A stretch of DNA of 64,000 nucleotides from Porphyra umbilicalis (lineage: Eukaryota; Rhodophyta; Bangiophyceae; Bangiales; Bangiaceae). This document shows, piece after piece, positions 57,238 to 64,000 of the stretch. A program made the position numbers and the translations under genes. The DNA lies in assembly GCA_002049455.2 (NCBI GenBank), contig KV918872.1, forward strand, positions 1-64,000, written 5' to 3'. Below the pieces are notes generated by a model. It was not told the DNA's origin. It ran no database searches and saw nothing but the letters and a program-made list of their open reading frames with translations. Each line of letters begins with the position of its first letter. Within the stretch, counting starts at the first letter, position 1.

Positions 57238-57639
57238 CTAGAGTGTTCGCTATTGTGGTCCCGGTAGCCGTTGTTACAGGCACTGCTGGCCTAGAAAATG
57301 AGCACTTTTTTATTTTTCTCGTACAGCGCGACCCCTGTCCAACGTCTGCGGTCCGCGGTCGGCCCGATGCATTTTTTGATTTTCTCTCCCCAGTAGTTCT
57401 ACTTGAAGGCTACATCAACAGTCCTGTGTTGACGACTTCTCAGCTTGGATTAAGCCTTTTCCAGTCGCTCTCCTAATGAGGCGTCCCTGGCCGGGTACGG
57501 AGTCCAGCGTGCTGCACGGTCCTGGCAAAAGCACGAGATGTAGAGCTCAGCACCGAACAATAGTATAACAGAATGACCTGTGTTGGGCGTTTGTTCGGCA
57601 ACAGGGTCCCAACAGAATCGCGTTCTGTTTGGGGTGACG

Positions 57640-58471
57640 GCAGAACCGACGAGCTGCGGCACCGCTGCCACCGACCGCTGGCACCGCCGACGCCGGTCCC
57701 GCCGCTGCCGTGCCCGCGCGCCCCGCTACAGCCGCCGCCCGCCGCCGCCACCGTCGGCGCCGACGCCGCCGCCGCCGCCGACTTCGTCGCTGCCGCCCCC
57801 ACCCCCACGACAGTTGCCAACCGCCGGCCCCTACGCCGCCACCCCGTCGCTTCGCCACCGTCGCAGACCACCGCTGTCGAAGTCGCAGCCTACCGCTGCC
57901 AGCGTCGCAGAGCACCGCTGCCGCCGTCCGCGACGGCGCCGCCCCCGCTGACGCCACCGCGGACGCCCTCACTCTCCATCGTCGCCGACAATCCGTGCCG
58001 CTGTCTGCTCCGCCGCCGACCCCGGCGCGAACCCCGTGGCCGGCGTCCCTTACCCGCATAACCACCACTGACCGCCGGCCTGGATACCGCCACCCACGTC
58101 CTCGCCCCCACTACCGTCCCCACCGCCGCCACCGCCGCCGAGCGCCGCCCTCGCCGTCGGCGCCGCCCCCACCCCCGTCCTCGCCGCCGCCAGCCGCCTG
58201 CGCCGTCGTCTCCGGCCGCGCCGACTGCCGACCCCGCCCCGACCGGAGTGGCGACCCTCGTCCTCGACGCTGTCGAGCACCGGCGGCGCCACCGCGGCCC
58301 CCCGTGGTCAACCACGGCCGCCGCCGCCGTCGGCGGCGGCGGCGTCGGCGGCTCTGCCGTCGTCGCCTCCCGCGGCCGCCACCGCGCCTTCCTCACCCCG
58401 AAATTACCGCCAACTGCGGCCGCCATGGACCCCCGCCGCCGCCACAGCCGCCGACTACGGCCTCCGCCGTA

Positions 58472-58503
<32 letters not shown>

Positions 58504-59430
58504 CCCCCCCAGCCGCCGCTGCCGACCACCTCCGCCGCTGTCGCCGCCCCCGCCGCCGCTGTCGCCGCCGCCGCTCCCCCCCTCCGCCTCATCCACCGAC
58601 CTCCGGCGCCGCCGAAGGCGACCCCGTTGCCGTCGCGTAGAGGTGGCCACCGCCCGGTGCTGTCCACCGTGCGCAGGGGTCCGCCGCCCCTTGTCTGGAG
58701 CTCTGGCTCGTGCCTCGGCCTCCGGGTCGTTTCTGCGTTGCTTTTGAGAGAGTAAGAAACGGGAGGGGAGGGTCGCGCAGGACGGGTCGGCGGGCGGCGC
58801 AGGCAGGCTACGGGGGAGGGTGCGCGCATCGCTGGCTGGCGAGCGCACGTTGCTGTTGCAGCTTGCTGGGGGTGTTGGGGTGGACGTGGGGGCAGGGTTA
58901 GGGTTCGGGGTGGGTCGGGGGAGGGGGGCTGGGTGTAGGGTAGTGGCGTTCTTGAAAGTGTGGCCGAGGTTGGGCTGGAGGTGGGACTGTGAAAGCCTGC
59001 TTCAACGTTCATGCCTTGGGGAGCCAGTGCACGGTTCTGCAGTCAGCCTGCGTTCTGAGCTGTCAACGTTTCGACGCTCACAACTGCCTGTAGTGCTCTC
59101 AGTACAGTCATTATTCGCTTATGTGCCATTCACTTGGAGAGCATGCTCGACAAGTGAATGGCCCCTAGAGCCTCAGGACCGCGATCTCTCGCGATCACGG
59201 ACTGAAAGAAGGTGCTACTTTTGTGGCGCACCCCTGCCATAAAACCGTATAACGACTGTAGCGTGGGCCTGCCCCTCAAGTGTGAAAACGCGCACTCAGA
59301 AGTGCGTAGATGTAGCTCACTGCCCTCTATTGACCCGTTCTGGCACAGCCTTGGCCTTTTTTGGGACAGCACGGCCCTGAGACTAGGCGTGCCAGCTCCT
59401 TTGAAGCCGCCCTAATCAGCGTAAGGTGGG
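57640..59430 (+). mobile_element. TTA-flanked Harbinger-like family, third large copy (incomplete)
   Basis: C-rich minisatellite (57640-58690), then sequence corresponding to 47470-48060 of the complete element. Shared landmarks are GTAGTGGCGT, GGGCTGGAGGTGG, GTGCACGGTT and TGGCACAGCCTTGGCC...GGCGTGCCAG. The right subterminal block and the terminus are absent after about 59430, and the left block is absent. Same orientation as 43986-48591. Confidence 0.72.
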
Positions 59431-60360
59431 ATGCAGGCCCTCATACCACGCACAAACCTCGTTTCAGAAGCCGGGAAGAATCTCTGTCCAATCGTTAATG
59501 ATTGTCACGTGCACCGAGTGACTAACGATTGGCTGTCGTTGACCGCCGCGGTGCGCCTCGGACGATGACAGACGATCGTTAGACAAATCACGTGCACGGG
59601 AGAAGATTCTGCGCCGTACAATCATCCGCTTCGTACGCGGCATAAATTCTTTCAGGGCTCATCCATTTTCAACCCATCTTTACCGCATTTTATGGCACCT
59701 TTTCTCTATTCTCTTCGTTACTTTCAAACAGGATTCCATCATCTTCGCTCCTCGTTTCTCAAAAGCGTCTGGTGCACGCATCCCTGGTTGCTCGACTGCA
59801 CGAGGCGTTAACTGACCCCCGCCCCCCCCAGCGTGACGCCTGAGTCCAAATAGGTACCCCCTCCCTGTGGTCATGCTGCCGGATGGCGCTCTCCCAGACA
59901 GTCGACAAAGAACATAATCTCCTGTTCGTTACACAGCGACATGGACACCCAGCACCCATGCCAAATAATTCATTCCCGTGCAACGCAGAGCTCTCGTGAT
60001 GTGCACAACCAAAAGGCTGCGAGTACCCCCGCGTTGCTCTTTGACCGCTATCTAGGAACTAAATGGCTCACTGTTTGTTTGTTTTTTTCTTACCTGTATC
60101 ATGGCCACCCTTCCACCTCCGACATCTACCACTCGGCCAGAGGACACAGATACACACCAGGTACTCGTTCATTCGGGCGTATAGTCTTCCCATGCACGTC
60201 CCGTGATGTGTCGTCAGTCTGCGTTTGTCTGAGGAGCGGCTCTGTTCGGAATCAGCAGAGTTCATCAGATCCTCAATGAAATACAAGATCTAACAACAGG
60301 AGACACGTTAAGTTCCAGAGGAACGACATGATGAAGTCCGTAATTCAGGTATCCTTTTTT
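59431..60360. other. No gene recognised; short hairpin near 59491-59530
   Basis: Sequence becomes visibly less GC-rich here. A 10-bp inverted repeat, CCAATCGTTA...TAACGATTGG, encloses a CACGTG motif near 59500, and a related ACGATCGTTA with CACGTG follows at about 59570-59595. No ORF of note. Confidence 0.5.
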
Positions 60361-61209
60361 TTATCGCCCGCCCCCGAGTCGGCAGTCGTGGGTGAAAGGA
60401 AGAAGCTGGTAGCGGCCGTGGCTGCTGGCTCGGCCGCGTCGCCGCCGTCGCCCGGCCCGGAGCCGTCGCCGAAAGACGTGGACGAGGCGTGTTACGGGGC
60501 TGAGCGCCGCCGCCGCCGTCGCCTGCCCCTGAGTGGTGGCCGATGGACTTGAACGACGAGGTGGCGGCGGTTTTGTCACCAGGCTGGGCGGCGTCCCCGC
60601 CGACGCCCGCCCCCGAGGTGGTAGTCGTGGGGGGGGGCGAGCAGCTGGTGGCGGCCGTGGCAGCGGGCTCGGCCGCGTCGCCGCCGTCGCCAGCCCCCGA
60701 GATGGCGGTCGCGGGGTTGGGCACCAACTGTTTGCCGGCTTTGCGGCGGGCTCGGCTGCGTCGCCGCTGTCTTCCGCTCGCCGGTCGGCAGTCCGGTGGA
60801 GGTTGAAGGTGGCGGCGGCCTTGGCGGCGTGCTTTGCCGCGTCGCCGCTGTCGCCCGGCCCCCAGTCGACGGCTTTGGAGGTAGATCCGGCCGTGCGGTC
60901 CCCCCCTCTCTTTTTTGCCTTTCCTTCGCTATTCTCGTTCTGTTTCCTTTCTCTCTTTTGTCTCCATGAAGTGCTTTCCCTCTGGATGCGTCTCCCCGCA
61001 GGCCGAAACTCCCTCTGGGATGTGACTACAGTAGGACCTCGGCCCCCTATCGAGCCGGCGACAGCGACAGCCAGCTCCACCTCCCCCCGCTTGCTCCCTG
61101 GCTCGCCCCTACCGACAGCTTCATTCGAAAGACCGAGCCGGGCGCCAACTCTCATGCGTCCTTTAAATTCCAATGACCGAGTTGATCCAGCGCACTTGAT
61201 TCCATACAC
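60361..61209 (-). repeat. GC-rich imperfect tandem repeat (about 80 bp, 5-6 units) with a minus-strand frame
   Basis: Units built on GGCTCGGCCGCGTCGCCGCC recur at about 60413, 60490, 60563, 60651, 60736 and 60812. A minus-strand frame of 282 codons crosses the array and reads Gly/Asp/Ala/Pro-rich repeats (GDGGDAAEPAATAATS type) without a domain. The plus strand is also largely open. I lean to a non-coding or repeat-derived array; a repetitive secreted or structural protein cannot be excluded. Confidence 0.5.
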
Positions 61210-61636
61210 TTATTCAAGAAGGCGCAAGCGCAACAAACAGTCTCGGCAAAATTGCAAAGTAGGGTTGTGCATCACGCACCTTTTTCGGGGGCGATGCACG
61301 CCGAAGCACGCCCTTTGGCTCGCTCGGCTGACACGCACGCCCCCGTTCACGTCCCGGACTTGATATTGAAATGGTCGACATAAGTTGAACGCAACCATCA
61401 ATTAGCTCCCTGCACCCTCCTCATGTGGCATCAAGGGCATTTTACTTATTGCTTCGGTTGGCAATATATTAAGTATGCAGATCACGCCCAGTAAGTATGC
61501 AAATCACGCCCCTGGCACGCTGCTCACTGTCAGCCATGTCCAGTCGGGTGACGCAGCTCTCTTCTGTCCCTCGCTCATGTCAATGGAGGGTATTTCCAAT
61601 TGACATCATGACTCCAACTGCCTTATGCATGCCTTT

Positions 61637-61761
61637 ATTGTGCTTCTCACAAAAACTGGATCCGCAACATCCGCTTCATGAACCGACCCCTGAGCCAATA
61701 AAACAGTGAATTTGGAACGGCAGCTGATGCACCGGGGTCCAGGTTTTGTGAGAAGCACAAT
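61637..61761. repeat. Short foldback (about 27-bp arms, 71-bp loop)
   Basis: Arms 61637-61663 (starting ATTGTGCTTCTCACAAAA) and 61735-61761 are inverted with about two mismatches. No clear target duplication flanks them. It could be a tiny MITE or a transcribed hairpin. Confidence 0.8.
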
Positions 61762-63834
61762 AGAGAGGGGCAGAGGCCGGCCGCGGCTCACTGTGTATGA
61801 GAGCTAGCTGGAGGAGGTCGTTTTCCACCGAAGAAAACCTTCTCTGCATGTCTCGGTTGTTTTCTCTACCTACAACGCGTACGCGGTTCAACTAAAGGTG
61901 CCAGACGAAAGCGAGACGTCCACTCAGAGATGAAGGCGCAAAACTGCCGGCCGCACAACTTTCACAGGTACGGGACGAAGGCGTCAAAGCGGGTAATGAC
62001 GCCCTTCCGGCGTCCGCTGGCTGTCCGGAGGGTGGGAGCTACCTGTCGGCCAGAACAGTTGGATGTGGCAACTCTCTAGGATGCTGGGGTCATTGAGAAG
62101 ACAACCAGGGTAGGGGGAGGTCTGGCTTCGTTGGGGTTCAGTTTTTATGGAACCATCCCCGGTGAGCATGCGGGACCCGACGGGGCCAGTTCCCCCCCAT
62201 GGAACAGACATGTTTTTGGGTTTCTATCAGGATTTATGCACGGATGCACTCTCATAGAGTGAAATTAGCTTAGTTGAGGAAGTCGGTCTGCCCAGCCTCT
62301 GGCTTTTGCCCGTGCAGTGGGCAGGTACGGCAGAATGGCGTTTGGCTGCCTTTGAAGCCACAAAGGACCCACCTCTGGCCAAGCGGCCGCCTCCCCGCTT
62401 GGTTTCTTGTGTTTAACAGGCTTTCACTGGACCAAGAAAGAGTTTCAGGTGGGTAATGTCGCTGGCTGATGCCTGGGGGGCATCGACGGTGGGCGCAACA
62501 AGGGGGCACCAGGATATTTCAGGCATCGAGAGCGAGCCACCGCCTCTATGGTGTGGCTGGGCATCGAAGAATAAAACATACAGATACAGAAAGCTCTTCG
62601 TATGAAGTTTTTGTTGGTATAGGGGAAGGGGTATGGTTTTTCCTGTTTCATAGGCAAAGGCCGGACGAGGTGCTTGTAGTCCGGCCGTGTCGCCCGTATT
62701 GGGATGCAATTTCCTGACCAAATTTTCGGTAATCTGACGGCGTCTGGGGACATCGCATTCGGCGAGTAATCACACTCACGGGCTCGACCAACAACAAGAC
62801 CGCCGAGCTCCGACGCCACTTCACTGCCGAGCAACAACCACGACTCAGCCAGTCGAGCGAGGACGAGCATTGCGCCGCTGCTTTGGACGCATGGGAGGCC
62901 TCCATGCGGCAAGTCACGCCGCAGATGCACCATCATGCCACCAAGACCGTCTTGCCTCAAAAGAGGGAGTAGTGCACGTGGACGTGGGTGGGTTGGGTTT
63001 AGTAGATTCCTTTCAACGACATAGCATACAGCGCGCTCGAATGCCTCTCCCCATCAATCATGGCCGACAAAGCACACTTAACTCGCCAGCTGCACGCAAT
63101 GCCCAACATTCACTGGATTCACTGGCCAAAGGTCGCGTCACGTCGAACTAGCGTGACACAAACTCTGTTTTGGCCACCACTCCCGGACCGCCCTTTGAAA
63201 GGCATAACAAATCCGCCCAAGTGAGACAATGCAGCCATCGTACTGTCACAACAATCGTGTAATTCCCGATTTGAAAACAACGATCTCAGCTTGAAAATAG
63301 CGTGACACACACCCAGTTTTGGCCATCTTGACCAGTACAGCCGAGTTCCTCGGCTGAATTGATAGCCTAGAGAATAAGTATAATGCTACGACAGTAGCCC
63401 CTATACACTCATTAATCCAGAAATGATAGTGCTGATGCGAATCCTAACAAATCTGGCCTTTGAGCGCCGGCTCAACAGAAGCATGGGGTAGGTCGAGTCT
63501 ATCTTCAAAAGAAGCATGAGAAGCAACACTACTATGAGTGAACATCCTCCCGTGTACGGTACACGGTGGTTCTCCATTATTTCAGGATCCTTAGCTCCTC
63601 GGAGGTGGGGTCACGTGAAAGTTACTGGCATCCCTACATTCTGATGCTCCCAGTGCCCAAATGTCAATCTTCATCCTGCCCCTGGGAGGTGCTGAGTGCG
63701 CCTATTTCATCTTTTAGATTGTTTTGCCGGATAAAGAGGTAGCCCCCTCCCTTCTTTTCTCTCGCAATCAGAAGCCGACACGAGGTGCGTGCATGGTATG
63801 GGGGCCGGGATGCATACAGAAGAGAGGGACGCGA
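61762..63834. other. No gene recognised
   Basis: Relatively AT-richer sequence with only short frames (longest 171 codons, minus, 62445-62960) and no motif. A direct repeat of about 28 bp (TAGCGTGACACA...GTTTTGGCCA) occurs at about 63150 and 63298. Two tandem copies of AAGTATGCARATCACGCCC lie just upstream of this stretch, at 61471-61512. Confidence 0.5.
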
Positions 63835-64000
63835 AAATAGCTCTTGGGCCTCTCGTTCGCACAAACGGCCGCCCGCGAAGGCTGCACGGGACCGTTCGAT
63901 CGGCGTGACTTAGCCACGAAGTCCTTGCACAACCTGAGGGGGTGCGACCGCAACACACGTCACGCACTCGTGCGGATTCGATCCATATTGGAACCGAAAT
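63835..64000 (+). mobile_element. TTA-flanked Harbinger-like family, right-part fragment at window edge
   Basis: Matches 48090-48260 of the complete element in the same orientation, including the well conserved ACAACCTGAGGGGGTGCGAC segment and CACACGTCA...GCGGATTCGAT. It continues beyond the window, so its right end is not visible. Confidence 0.75.

Noticed and set aside
59491-59595. Light- or stress-type regulatory element (CACGTG motifs in hairpins)
   Set aside because: No gene lies downstream to regulate and the motif is short enough to occur by chance.
1-64000. CRISPR array, bacterial operon or prophage
   Set aside because: Tandem repeats lack unique spacers of constant length, and introns and eukaryotic transposons dominate.

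Overview
The window is GC-rich, transposon-dominated eukaryotic nuclear DNA. It has GT-AG introns, no operons and no ribosome-binding-site logic. Mobile elements of at least five classes are packed and nested: Ty1/copia, Ty3/gypsy, a tiny terminal-repeat element, PIF/Harbinger, and Tc1/mariner-like plus CACTA/Plavaka-like DNA transposons. The mix would suit an alga or another GC-rich protist, but nothing here fixes the lineage. No housekeeping gene, rRNA, tRNA or CRISPR array was recognised.

Layout. (1) 1-10102 and 15103-25250 are two direct copies of one segment of at least 10.1 kb. They differ almost only by 1-2 nt indels, clustered in two of three blocks, so the repeat is either very young or an assembly artefact. 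Each copy holds a minus-strand transposase-like gene split by a 2.35-kb TA-flanked element with long inverted arms and mirrored poly(C)/poly(G) tracts, followed by plus-strand ORFs of unknown function. (2) 10103-11004 is a 902-bp N gap; 11005-12070 is the 5' end of a copia element. (3) 12071-15102 holds a short terminal-repeat fragment, a fragment of the TTA-flanked family, and C-rich repeat DNA. (4) 25725-30364 is a nearly full-length copia element (minus). (5) 30365-40478 is a broken gypsy element (minus) with a second copia element (33645-39572) inside its gag region. (6) 41.9-51.8 kb carries a convergent pair typical of PIF/Harbinger: a Myb/SANT-like ORF (+) and a DDE transposase (-). Both are interrupted: the Myb ORF by a solo copia LTR (43724-48750) that itself contains a 4606-bp TTA-flanked element, the transposase by a 326-bp TRIM. 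(7) 52.0-59.4 kb holds two more incomplete copies of the TTA-flanked family, one inverted and carrying a regular 85-bp minisatellite, with a degraded spliced gene between them. (8) From about 59.4 kb the sequence is visibly less GC-rich and mostly unassigned; another fragment of the TTA-flanked family runs off the right edge.

The most distinctive signals are: (a) a family of large non-autonomous Harbinger-like elements whose interior is a minisatellite, present in six pieces, one with both ends and a perfect TTA duplication; (b) a TRIM with 86-bp LTRs, a copia-type half-tRNA-iMet primer site and box A/box B-like motifs; (c) the TA-flanked element with long inverted arms ending in mirrored homopolymer blocks; (d) clustered palindromes in the 3' region of the second copia element.
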